This document shows, piece after piece, positions 30,265-37,275 of a stretch of DNA of 64,000 nucleotides. The notes below the pieces were generated by a model. It did no database searches. It was not told the DNA's origin and was given only the letters and a program-made list of their open reading frames with translations. Both the position numbers and the translations under genes were made by a program. Position 1 is the first letter of the stretch, and each line of letters starts with the position of its first letter. Where the stretch lies: contig NZ_JAUSWX010000001.1 of NCBI RefSeq assembly GCF_030815405.1, forward strand, positions 1,364,001 to 1,428,000. Direction: 5' to 3'. The stretch comes from Agromyces albus. GTDB lineage: Bacteria > Actinomycetota > Actinomycetes > Actinomycetales > Microbacteriaceae.

Positions 30265-31187
30265 CCAACCATGTAGTGCTCGGAGGAAATGGCGTCATCG
30301 GTCGCGAGACGATTTCGGCGCTCCTGGCTCGAGGCCACTCCGTCTCGTCGGTCGGCCGCTCGGCGTCGGTGTCGGCCGGGGCGACGTCCGTCGTCGCTGA
30401 TCTCCTCGACGCGGCATCCGTCATGAATGCCGTGGAAGGTGCTGAGGTCGCCTACCTCACGGTCGGTGTCTCGTATTCGACCAAGGTCTGGCGTCGCGAC
30501 TGGCCGACGATCATGCAGAACACCATCGATGCGTGTCTCGCGCACGGCACGCGGCTCGTGTATTTCGACAACGTCTATGCCTACGGCAGAACGGATGCGC
30601 CGATGACCGAATCGACGCCGATCCGGCCCTCCAGCAAGAAGGGCGTCCTGCGCGCGTCACTGCTCGCCGCGCTCGGCACCGCCGCCCGGGAACGCGGGCT
30701 CGATTACACGGTCGGGCGCAGCGCCGACTTCTACGGGCCGGATGCGGCGACGAGCGCGTTCAACACCTTCGCCCTCGACAACGTCGCGAAGGGAAAGCCG
30801 CCGATCTGGCTCTTCGACTCGCATCAGCCGCACTCGATGACCTACACGCCCGACATCGGCGAAGCCCTCGCGGTGCTCGGCACCGACGAGCGCGCCCGCG
30901 GGCGCGCCTGGCACCTGCCGACCGCGGCGCCTGCCCTGTCCGGCGCCGACTACCTCGAGCTCGCGACGGGCGGCAAGCTCGCCCACAAGACGATGTCGGC
31001 GACCATGATGCGAGTGGGTGCGCTGTTCATCTCGGAGGCGCGCGAGTCGCTCGAGATGGCATACCAGTACACGGCCCCGTACGTGTTCGATTCGAGCGCG
31101 TTCGAGTCGACGTTCGGGATCGCCGCGACGCCCTATCGCGAGGGGATCGCCGCAGCTCAGGAGCGCGCGGGTGTACTGAGCCGATAG
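30261..31187 (+). CDS. NAD-dependent epimerase/dehydratase family protein
   Basis: 308 residues of the atypical/extended SDR group. The nucleotide-binding start is HVVLGGNGVIGRETISALLA with GGNGVIG as the glycine motif. FDNVYAYGRTDAPMTESTP holds the YxxxK-region equivalent, and SRP-like substrate residues follow. Close families act on NDP-sugars or small carbonyl compounds, and the substrate cannot be told. It is coupled to the upstream MerR gene by ATGA. Confidence 0.85.
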   Translation: MTNHVVLGGNGVIGRETISALLARGHSVSSVGRSASVSAGATSVVADLLDAASVMNAVEGAEVAYLTVGVSYSTKVWRRDWPTIMQNTIDACLAHGTRLVYFDNVYAYGRTDAPMTESTPIRPSSKKGVLRASLLAALGTAARERGLDYTVGRSADFYGPDAATSAFNTFALDNVAKGKPPIWLFDSHQPHSMTYTPDIGEALAVLGTDERARGRAWHLPTAAPALSGADYLELATGGKLAHKTMSATMMRVGALFISEARESLEMAYQYTAPYVFDSSAFESTFGIAATPYREGIAAAQERAGVLSR

Positions 31188-31222
31188 GTGCGGCCGCGGC
31201 GGTCGGCGAGGATGATCGAGGG

Positions 31223-31762
31223 ATGCCGACGTCCCTCGTGATCCTCGCCGACACGCACGTGCCCAAACGCGCCCGCGGCCTTCCGCCTGCCCTCTGGGCC
31301 GCGATCGAGGCAGCCGACCTCGTCATCCATGCGGGTGACTGGGTCGACGTGAGCCTCCTCGACGAGATCGAGGCACGTGCAACGCGACTCGTCGGCGTCG
31401 TGGGCAACAACGACGGCGCCGCACTCCGCGCCCGCTTGCCTGAGCTCGCCGCCGAACTCGTCGACGGCCTGCGTTTCGCCGTCGTGCACGAGACCGGCCA
31501 GGCGGACGGCCGCGAACGCCGCATGGACGCCGCGTTCCCCGACACCGACGTGCTCGTCTTCGGGCACAGCCACATCCCATGGGACGCTGTCTCGCCAGCC
31601 GGCATGCGGCTGCTGAATCCGGGATCGCCCACGGATCGCCGGCGCCAGCCCACGGGTACGTTCATGACTGCGGTCGCCGATGACGGCCGCCTTCGCGAAT
31701 TGCAGCTCGTCGCGGTCGGCCCACGTGGCGAGAGCCTGAGCGGGCATAGCATCGAGTCGTGA
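31223..31762 (+). CDS. YfcE/MJ0936-type metallophosphoesterase
   Basis: 179 residues with all calcineurin-like motifs: ILADTHVPKR, HAGDWVD, GVVGNNDGAALR, VVHETGQ and FGHSHIPW, with GSPTDRRRQ near the end. Such proteins hydrolyse phosphodiesters with Mn. ATG 31223 follows GATGAT by six bases. The following gene starts inside the end of this one (GTGA), but also has its own -10 (TAGCAT 31747-31752). Confidence 0.88.
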   Translation: MPTSLVILADTHVPKRARGLPPALWAAIEAADLVIHAGDWVDVSLLDEIEARATRLVGVVGNNDGAALRARLPELAAELVDGLRFAVVHETGQADGRERRMDAAFPDTDVLVFGHSHIPWDAVSPAGMRLLNPGSPTDRRRQPTGTFMTAVADDGRLRELQLVAVGPRGESLSGHSIES

Positions 31763-32229
31763 GCCTCGCCCCCGCGTCCCTGCCCTTCGTCGACGAGCAC
31801 TCGGTGGCGATCGAGGCCGACCGCGAGGCCAGCTGGGTCTCACTGCAGCGGGTGCTCGAGGCGACGGGCTCGTCGGGGTTCGCCCGATATGCGCGCCTGA
31901 TCCGCGCCGTCGACACCGCGGCATCCGGACCTCGACCGCTGTCAGCGGGCTCTGCGTTCCCCGGCTTCCACGTCGTGACCGCCGACGAACCGCAGCACCT
32001 CGCGCTCGCCGGCCGCCATTCCTTCTCCGACTACGCGCTGATCTTCCACCTCGACGAGGTCGCCCCGGGCCGCACCGTCCTTCGTGCAGAGACCCGTGCC
32101 GAATTCCCGGGGGTGCACGGCGCCATCTATCGGATGCTGGTGATCCGCAGTCGTGCGCACGTGCTCGCCACCCGGCGCATCCTGTCGGCGGTCAAGCGCA
32201 CTGCCGAGCAACACCGCCCCCTGCGATAA
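31759..32229 (+). CDS. DUF2867/SRPBCC-like protein of unknown function
   Basis: 156 residues. The pattern EADREASWVSLQRVLEA, then GRHSFSDYALIFHLDE, RTVLRAETRAEFPGVHG and a C-terminal helix (LVIRSRAHVLATRRILSAV) resembles small START-like DUF2867 proteins. GTG 31759 lies six bases after TAGCAT and also overlaps the metallophosphoesterase stop, so it may be made from two transcripts. No catalytic motif. Confidence 0.65.
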   Translation: MSLAPASLPFVDEHSVAIEADREASWVSLQRVLEATGSSGFARYARLIRAVDTAASGPRPLSAGSAFPGFHVVTADEPQHLALAGRHSFSDYALIFHLDEVAPGRTVLRAETRAEFPGVHGAIYRMLVIRSRAHVLATRRILSAVKRTAEQHRPLR

Positions 32230-32262
32230 CGGACGCCTGAGTCATCGCGGCTCGACGACTCG

Positions 32263-32808
32263 TCAATAGGCCGCACCCGCGAGAGAGCCGACGACCGCAT
32301 CATCCGGGTACCAGACCACGCATGAGATTCGGCGATCCCCGTCGAGCCATGCCTTCTCGGTCGGCCAGAGCGAGTAGAGCTCCAGGATCGACTCCTCATA
32401 TGGGATCCCGATGAAGTCGGCGAATCGAGCTCGGCACCCTTCATCGGCCGTCTGTTGGAGTGCCGTCTGCCCGGGGTAGTCGGTGTCATCGAGGTCGAAG
32501 ACGGCATAGACCTCATCGTCGTGGCGCTGGTCGCACGGCACGATCGACTCCGAGAGCTTCGGCTGGTCCTTCCGCACGTCGAAGCACGTGCCCACCGCGG
32601 GGTGAAATGGAGCCGGCGCAGAAGGGGAGGCGCTCGGCGTCGTCGCGCCAAGGGCACTCGCCGGCGCCGAGGATGTCGGACGCCCGCCTCCCGTCGCGGG
32701 TGATGACGTCGGTGACGTCCGATCACCGGCGGCGATGCATGCGCTCAGCATGGCGACGACCAAGCCGACCGCGAGGATCGCAATGCTTCTGTAGCCAGCC
32801 CTTCCCAT
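32263..32808 (-). CDS. Secreted lipoprotein, septum-formation-like
   Basis: 181 residues. The signal peptide SIAILAVGLVVAMLSAC ends in lipobox LSAC, so the mature protein would be lipid-anchored outside the membrane. A Ser/Thr/Pro-rich linker precedes a domain with VGTCFDVRKDQPKLSESIVP, CDQRHDDEVYAVFDL and CVVWYPDDAVVGSL. Repeated cysteines and the CDxxHDxEV pattern are typical of actinobacterial 'septum formation' proteins. Start 32808 gives a normal signal peptide; the frame extends upstream into sod. The actual role is unknown. Confidence 0.8.
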   Translation of the reverse strand: MGRAGYRSIAILAVGLVVAMLSACIAAGDRTSPTSSPATGGGRPTSSAPASALGATTPSASPSAPAPFHPAVGTCFDVRKDQPKLSESIVPCDQRHDDEVYAVFDLDDTDYPGQTALQQTADEGCRARFADFIGIPYEESILELYSLWPTEKAWLDGDRRISCVVWYPDDAVVGSLAGAAY

Positions 32809-32837
32809 GGAGTCCGAACCTACTGGACGGATCTGTG

Positions 32838-33140
32838 TCAGGGCGCGAGCAGACCGCTCGTGGCGGCACGGGCTGCGGTGAAGCGGGCCTGCACATCGGC
32901 CCAGTTGACGATCTCCCAGAACGCCTTCACATAGTCGGCACGCACGTTGCGGTAGTCGAGGTAATAGGCGTGCTCCCACACGTCGAGCTGGAGCAGCGGC
33001 GTGACGCCGAGCGGCGCGTTGCCCTGCTGGTCGAAGAGCTGGAAGATCACCGGTCGAGCGCCCAGGTCGTCCCACGCGAGCACCGCCCAGCCCGAGCCCT
33101 GCACGCCGAGGGCCGTCGCCGTGAAGTGTGCCGGCGTGGT
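32838..33140 (-). pseudogene. Truncated Mn/Fe superoxide dismutase (C-terminal half only)
   Basis: About 98 residues match the SOD C-terminal domain: [40 protein letters not shown], then [20 protein letters not shown]. The metal ligands Asp and His in DVWEHAYYL are present, but the N-terminal helical hairpin with the other two His ligands is missing. Similarity begins at about 33131, abutting the stop codon of the flavin reductase gene (33140-33142). The frame continues upstream without SOD-like sequence, and no start codon is placed sensibly. A deletion that removed the sod 5' half and brought the reductase next to it is the simplest account. Confidence 0.85.
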
Positions 33141-33661
33141 CAGAGGTCTGGGCTGTCGCTGTCGAGGCGGTGGAATCGACGATCGTGGTAGAGCAGCGGC
33201 GATGACGGCGGTCCGAGGCTCACATCGAGCACCTCGGCGATGACGAGCGACGAGCTTCCGACCGGAACGATGTGCAGCGGTCGGCAGCGGAGTGCCGCGC
33301 GGGCGTCGGAGAGCAGCGGTTCGCCGGTCCCGAGCCGCGCGAATCCCTGTTCCGTCGTGAAGCGCGGTTCGCCCGACCGGGCGAACGCGCGTGCGAGGTC
33401 GACATGACGGTCGGCGAGAAAGTGCACGATCATGGTGTCGGCGGCGAGCAGCCGGCCCGCCGACCCGGTGGCGCGCGTCACCGAGAACGACAGGGCCGGC
33501 GGATCGACCGCCACCGAGGCCACGCTCGAAGCGGTGAGCCCGACCGGGCCCGATTCCGTCGCCGCGGTGACGAGGGCGACGCCGGCAGGCTGGGCGCGGA
33601 ACGCGGCCTTGAACGACTCGGCGAGCGCCGTCGATTCGAGCGCCCGCGTGGCATCCGTCAT
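33140..33661 (-). CDS. Flavin reductase family protein (FMN-binding split barrel)
   Basis: 173 residues. The fold markers are [40 protein letters not shown], then NFV-like [20 protein letters not shown] and [20 protein letters not shown]. These enzymes bind FMN and transfer NAD(P)H electrons to flavin or oxygenase partners. ATG 33661 has GGTGGA five bases upstream; GTG 33664 is possible. The start overlaps the ferredoxin stop, so both genes belong to one SoxR-controlled unit as inferred from the promoter at 34021-34051. Confidence 0.88.
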   Translation of the reverse strand: MTDATRALESTALAESFKAAFRAQPAGVALVTAATESGPVGLTASSVASVAVDPPALSFSVTRATGSAGRLLAADTMIVHFLADRHVDLARAFARSGEPRFTTEQGFARLGTGEPLLSDARAALRCRPLHIVPVGSSSLVIAEVLDVSLGPPSSPLLYHDRRFHRLDSDSPDL

Positions 33662-33984
33662 CACTGTCCACCCTGCGGGGGAAGCGCCGCGATGAGCTCG
33701 TGATCGCGCGGGATGAGCCCGGTTCGCGCGGCACCGCCGGGGGAGCCGAGGTCATCGAAGAACTCGACGTTGGCCCTGTAGTAGTCGGCCCAGATGTCGG
33801 GGAGGTCGTCTTCGTAGTAGATGGCCTCGACGGGGCAGACCGGCTCGCACGCACCGCAGTCCACGCACTCGTCGGGATGGATGTAGAGCGATCGCTCGCC
33901 CTCGTAGATGCAATCCACGGGGCACTCGTCGATGCACGCCTTGTCTTTCAGATCCACGCACGGCAGGGCGATCACGTAGGTCAC
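33661..33984 (-). CDS. fdxA: 7Fe ferredoxin (3Fe-4S/4Fe-4S)
   Basis: 107 residues of the actinobacterial FdxA type: [39 protein letters not shown], then [20 protein letters not shown]. Cys spacing fits one 3Fe-4S and one 4Fe-4S cluster. It is a small soluble electron carrier. Start GTG 33984 is fixed by the conserved VTYVIA start; it has no ribosome site, and the frame extends upstream to TTG 34035 inside the promoter. A 10-residue micro-ORF ends across this start codon (GTGA). Confidence 0.93.
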   Translation of the reverse strand: MTYVIALPCVDLKDKACIDECPVDCIYEGERSLYIHPDECVDCGACEPVCPVEAIYYEDDLPDIWADYYRANVEFFDDLGSPGGAARTGLIPRDHELIAALPPQGGQ

Positions 33985-34013
33985 CGGGGGATCACCACAC
34001 TCGCTGGTCGCAT
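33981..34013 (-). CDS. Possible leader micro-ORF of fdxA
   Basis: ATG 34013 begins a 10-codon frame ([10 protein letters not shown]) whose TGA overlaps the fdxA GTG by four bases. ATG lies seven bases after the -10 TACGTT, so it could be translated leaderless and couple ribosomes to fdxA, which lacks its own ribosome site. GGAGGG precedes ATG by only one base, too close for normal use. No homologue known to me; coding is unproven. Confidence 0.35.
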   Translation of the reverse strand: MRPASVVIPR

Positions 34014-34020
34014 GCCCTCC

Positions 34021-34051
34021 AACGTAAAACCTCAAGTATGGTTGAAGTCAA
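34021..34051 (-). promoter_or_regulatory. SoxR-type promoter of fdxA (19-base spacer) with SoxR box 34030-34047
   Basis: On the minus strand, TTGACT (34051-34046) and TACGTT (34026-34021) are separated by 19 bases, the stretched spacing used by MerR-family activators. Within lies CTTCAACCATACTTGAGG (34047-34030), an imperfect dyad close to the SoxR box CCTCAAGT-N-TTGAGG. On the plus strand a TATGGT (34037-34042) may serve soxR itself. Oxidised SoxR would untwist the spacer and switch on fdxA. Confidence 0.8.
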
Positions 34052-34067
34052 AACGGAGGGAAATCGG

Positions 34068-34568
34068 ATGTCGCCTGAGCGCCAGCTCGCCCCCGAGCAT
34101 GACGCATCGGCACGGCATGCACCCGACGAACTCCTGACGGTCGGCGAGATGAGCCGGCGCACCGGAGTGGCCGCCTCGGCGCTGCGGTTCTACGAGGAGC
34201 TCGGCCTCATCGCGTCGATGCGCACGGCCGGCAACCAGCGCCGCTACCCGCGCCACATGCTCCGGCGCGTCTCGCTCATCGCGGTCGCGAAACGGCTCGG
34301 CATCCCGCTCACCGATGTGCAGGCCGTGTTCGAATCGGTTCCCCTCGACACGACGCCGAGCCATGCCGACTGGCAGAGGGCCTCGCGCCGCTGGAAGCGA
34401 CAACTCGAGGAACGCCGTCGCGGCATCGAACGGCTCGAGCGCGAACTCACCGGATGCATCGGCTGCGGATGCCTCTCGATGAAGGCATGCGGGCTGCTCA
34501 ACCCCGACGACGCCCTCGGCGACGACGGCGTCGGACCGCGGAGGCTGGGGCCGGCCGAGCCGGTGTGA
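34068..34568 (+). CDS. soxR: Redox-sensitive transcriptional activator SoxR
   Basis: 166 residues. MerR helix-turn-helix LTVGEMSRRTGVAASALRFY with EELGLIASMRTAGNQRRYPR, a dimerisation helix, and the [2Fe-2S] cluster motif CIGCGCLSMKAC that identifies SoxR. The cluster senses redox-cycling compounds, and oxidation activates transcription. ATG 34068 has GGAGGG (34055-34060) seven bases upstream and replaces ATG 34038, which lies inside the SoxR box. It is divergent from fdxA and shares the regulatory region. Confidence 0.93.
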   Translation: MSPERQLAPEHDASARHAPDELLTVGEMSRRTGVAASALRFYEELGLIASMRTAGNQRRYPRHMLRRVSLIAVAKRLGIPLTDVQAVFESVPLDTTPSHADWQRASRRWKRQLEERRRGIERLERELTGCIGCGCLSMKACGLLNPDDALGDDGVGPRRLGPAEPV

Positions 34569-34589
34569 CGGCAGGCCCCAGGAGCCTTC

Positions 34590-35015
34590 TCAATTCTTCA
34601 GCGCGTCGAGGCCGGCCTGGTCAGGACGCACGAGCTCGAGGATCTCGGCGTAGTGCGGGTTGTACATGATGCCGAGCACGTTGCCGAACGGGTCGATGAC
34701 GGATGCCGTGCTGAAGTCGCCGTAGTCGATTCGCGGTTGGTTGAGGGTCGCGCCGAGCGACAGGAGTCGCTCGAGCGAGCCATCGAGGTCGTCGACGTGC
34801 CAGAAGATGACCTGACCGGCGGGCTTCTCCGTGGGAGCCGGTCCGTAGGCGGCGTCGACGAGTCCGAGCTCGTCCTGGTAGTCGCCGATTCGGAACTCCC
34901 GGTATCCCGGCACCTGGTCGTAGTAGGGCGGCACGCCGAGCAGCTCGGTGTACCAGGTCGTGGCGGCGTCGAGGTCGGCGGCGAAGTAGTTGACGGTGGC
35001 GAATCCTCGCAACAT
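34590..35015 (-). CDS. VOC/glyoxalase-family protein
   Basis: 141 residues with two beta-alpha-beta-beta-beta modules: LRGFATVNYFAADLDAATTW, YTELLGVPPYYDQVPGYREF, then VDDLDGSLERLLSLGATLNQ and SVIDPFGNVLGIMYNPHYAE. The metal-ligand pattern of glyoxalase I is not clearly complete, so the activity is open. ATG 35015 has AGGAAAGGGA upstream. It is divergent from a WYL-domain regulator, a common pairing in which the regulator controls the neighbour. Confidence 0.82.
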   Translation of the reverse strand: MLRGFATVNYFAADLDAATTWYTELLGVPPYYDQVPGYREFRIGDYQDELGLVDAAYGPAPTEKPAGQVIFWHVDDLDGSLERLLSLGATLNQPRIDYGDFSTASVIDPFGNVLGIMYNPHYAEILELVRPDQAGLDALKN

Positions 35016-35118
35016 GGTGGTTCCCTTTCCTGATGAGTTCGGTCTTCGTGGGTACTGAATCAAGTATCGAACGCATAAGTGCTCACCTCCTGACTACTTT
35101 GTTTGCGAGTATTGAACT

Positions 35119-36057
35119 ATGCGCGCCGATCGACTCGTAGCCACCCTCCTGCTCATGCAGGCTCGCGGGAAGGTCACGGCTGCCGAGCTCGCCGAAGAGC
35201 TCGAGATCTCCGTCGCGACTGCTCGCCGCGACCTCGAAGCGCTGTCCGCGGCCGGCATCCCCGTCTACCCGCAAGCCGGGCGCGGCGGAGGCTGGCAATT
35301 GCTCGGCGGTGCCCGAACCGACCTCAGCGGACTCACCTCGGCCGAGGCGCGTGCGCTGTTCCTGATCGTGGGGCCCGCAGCATCCGTCGCTCCCGAGGCC
35401 AAGTCTGCGCTGCGGAAGCTCGTTCGCGCGCTGCCCGACACCTTTCGCGCCGAAGCCGAGGCCGCCGCCGAAGCCGTCGTCATCGACCCGGCGCAATGGG
35501 GAAGACCGCCACGAGAACAGCCCGAGATCGTGAAACTGTTGCAGGCGGCGGTCGTGCAGCGCAGACGCGTGCGGCTCCTCTATCGCGGCTGGGATCGCGA
35601 GCCCGTCGAACGCCTCGTCGATCCGTGGGGCCTCGTCGAGAAGCACGAGGTCTGGTACCTGCTCGGCGGAGTCGCCGGTGCCGAGCGTACGTATCGCGTG
35701 GATCGCATCGTCGAGGCGATCGTCGTCGATGAGGCGGCGCAACGCCCCGCCGACTTCGATCTCGCCGAAGCGTGGGAGCGCGTTATGCATGAGGTGAACG
35801 AGCATCGCGAGCGCGCGTCGGCGGTGGTGATCACCGACACCGCGATCCTGCCGTTCCTTCGTGAGCGCTTCGGTGAACGGTCGATGAGCGCGGAATCCGT
35901 CGACGAGCACCGCACCCGGATTCGCGTCACCGCCCCGACCGAATCGCTGCTTGCCCGGTCGCTCGCCGGGTGGGCTGACCACCTCGAAGTGGTCGAGCCC
36001 GAGTCGGTTCGAGTGGAGCTCAAGCGGCTCGGTTCCGAGCTCGTCAGGCGCAATTGA
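35119..36057 (+). CDS. YafY-type HTH/WYL transcriptional regulator
   Basis: 312 residues. DeoR-like helix-turn-helix RLVATLLLMQARGKVTAAEL, then ISVATARRDLEALSAAGIPV; the WYL domain contains VVQRRRVRLLYRGWDREPVE and LVEKHEVWYLLGGVAGAERT, with a C-terminal WCX-type extension. WYL domains sense nucleic acid or small ligands. ATG 35119 is probably near-leaderless with TACTTT at 35095-35100. GTAYTGAA/GTATCGAA repeats at 35052, 35064 and 35109 between it and the VOC gene may be its binding sites. Confidence 0.87.
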   Translation: MRADRLVATLLLMQARGKVTAAELAEELEISVATARRDLEALSAAGIPVYPQAGRGGGWQLLGGARTDLSGLTSAEARALFLIVGPAASVAPEAKSALRKLVRALPDTFRAEAEAAAEAVVIDPAQWGRPPREQPEIVKLLQAAVVQRRRVRLLYRGWDREPVERLVDPWGLVEKHEVWYLLGGVAGAERTYRVDRIVEAIVVDEAAQRPADFDLAEAWERVMHEVNEHRERASAVVITDTAILPFLRERFGERSMSAESVDEHRTRIRVTAPTESLLARSLAGWADHLEVVEPESVRVELKRLGSELVRRN

Positions 36058-36082
36058 ACAGTGGGAGCGCGTTCACGACGTG

Positions 36083-36120
36083 CATGACTTTCACAGGGAA
36101 AACTGAGGTTCTGTCCAGAA
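36083..36120 (+). promoter_or_regulatory. 38-base element shared by two transglycosylase genes, copy 1
   Basis: It aligns without gaps to 51053-51090 at 29 of 38 positions, including AACTGAGG and CTGT-CAGA. It ends in the dyad TTCTG-TC-CAGAA (36109-36120). It lies 104 bases before ATG 36225. It is probably a protein-binding site or part of a regulatory leader for the cell-wall enzyme gene. Confidence 0.65.
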
Positions 36121-36224
36121 GGCCTCGCCAGACTGGCCACTTCGCCCGGGCGCCCCCGCCCGAGGAACGCCGATCAAGAGTCGCCGGCAGTCCGAATGCC
36201 GCGCGACTCGCCCATGTGAAAGTC

Positions 36225-37145
36225 ATGCAGAACCAGATTCCCTCCTCTCAGAACTCAGATCCCACGCCCGAAACGGGCCCCTTGGCCGTTCGTCCCCGTC
36301 GTCGCAACTCGCGGCGCGGCTGGCGCGGCGGGCCCCTCATCGCAGCCGGCGCGGTCGTCGCGATCGGCGCCATGGTCGGCACCGGTTTCGCGGTGCAATC
36401 CACGGTCGCTGCGCAGAATGAGAGCATCGAGGCGACTGCGGCCCTCACCGCCGCCGGCGACCTCGACGTCGAGCAGCTCGGCTCGCACGCCGGCATCCTC
36501 GAGGCTCGCGCAGTGAAACTGGCCGAAGACACGCTCACCGGTGCCGGCGACACGATCGCCGCAGCGCAGGGCAAGACGGATGCCACGCAGCTCGCGTCAT
36601 CCGTCGCCGCCCTCGACGACTACAAGCTGCTCGCACCCGAGCGGGTGTTCGACCTCGTCGAGACGACGAAGTCGCACACCGCGACGGTGCAGGCCGCACT
36701 GGCCGAGGCCGATCGCGTCGCAGCCGAGCAGGCTGCCGCTGCCGCGGCCGCCGCCGCAGCGAAGGCCGCCGCCGAAGCCGCCGCACAGGCCGAGCAAGCG
36801 GCAACCGCCGCTCCCTCACGCCCGTCGGCGCCCTCGAACCCGACGGAAGCGCAGGCGATCGCCCGCAGCCTCATGGCGTCGTCCTACGGCTGGGGCGACG
36901 ACCAGTTCGGCTGCCTCGTGAGCCTCTGGAGCCGCGAGTCCGGCTGGAACGTGTACGCAGAGAACAGCTCGAGCGGTGCCTACGGCATCCCGCAGGCCCT
37001 GCCCGGGAGCAAGATGAGCACGGCCGGCGCAGACTGGGCCACGAGCGCCACCACGCAGATCACGTGGGGTCTCGGCTACATCGCGGGTCGCTACGGCACG
37101 CCGTGCGGTGCCTGGGACCACTCGGAGTCCGTGGGCTGGTACTGA
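36225..37145 (+). CDS. Secreted transglycosylase-like protein (aggregation-promoting-factor type C-terminal domain)
   Basis: 306 residues. An Arg-rich start (RPRRRNSRRGWRGG) leads to a hydrophobic signal/anchor segment (LIAAGAVVAIGAMVGTGFAV). A helical middle has an Ala-rich stretch with Gln/Glu, and the C-terminal domain is a lysozyme-like fold: QCxxLWxxESxW-type sequence FGCLVSLWSRESGWNVYAEN, GAYGIPQALPG and ITWGLGYIAGRYGTP. The Glu in RESGW is the likely catalytic residue. The role would be peptidoglycan remodelling outside the cell. No ribosome site at ATG 36225; a 38-base element shared with the paralogue at 51173 lies upstream, and a strong terminator follows. Confidence 0.85.
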   Translation: MQNQIPSSQNSDPTPETGPLAVRPRRRNSRRGWRGGPLIAAGAVVAIGAMVGTGFAVQSTVAAQNESIEATAALTAAGDLDVEQLGSHAGILEARAVKLAEDTLTGAGDTIAAAQGKTDATQLASSVAALDDYKLLAPERVFDLVETTKSHTATVQAALAEADRVAAEQAAAAAAAAAAKAAAEAAAQAEQAATAAPSRPSAPSNPTEAQAIARSLMASSYGWGDDQFGCLVSLWSRESGWNVYAENSSSGAYGIPQALPGSKMSTAGADWATSATTQITWGLGYIAGRYGTPCGAWDHSESVGWY

Positions 37146-37156
37146 GTCGCATGTGA

Positions 37157-37200
37157 AACGGCGGTGCCGATGGGGGTGAATCCCCATCGGCACCGCCGTT
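37157..37200. terminator. Strong hairpin terminator
   Basis: Arms of 19 bases (37157-37175 and 37182-37200) pair perfectly around loop GTGAAT. There is no T-run after it in the plus direction. It ends the transglycosylase-like transcript ahead of the yihY gene. Confidence 0.88.
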
Positions 37201-37275
37201 CTGACGTTCGTGGCGCGGGACGCCGCACGTGTCAAGCTCATGCGGGCGGCATCCGCTGCTCGATAGCCTGACCGA

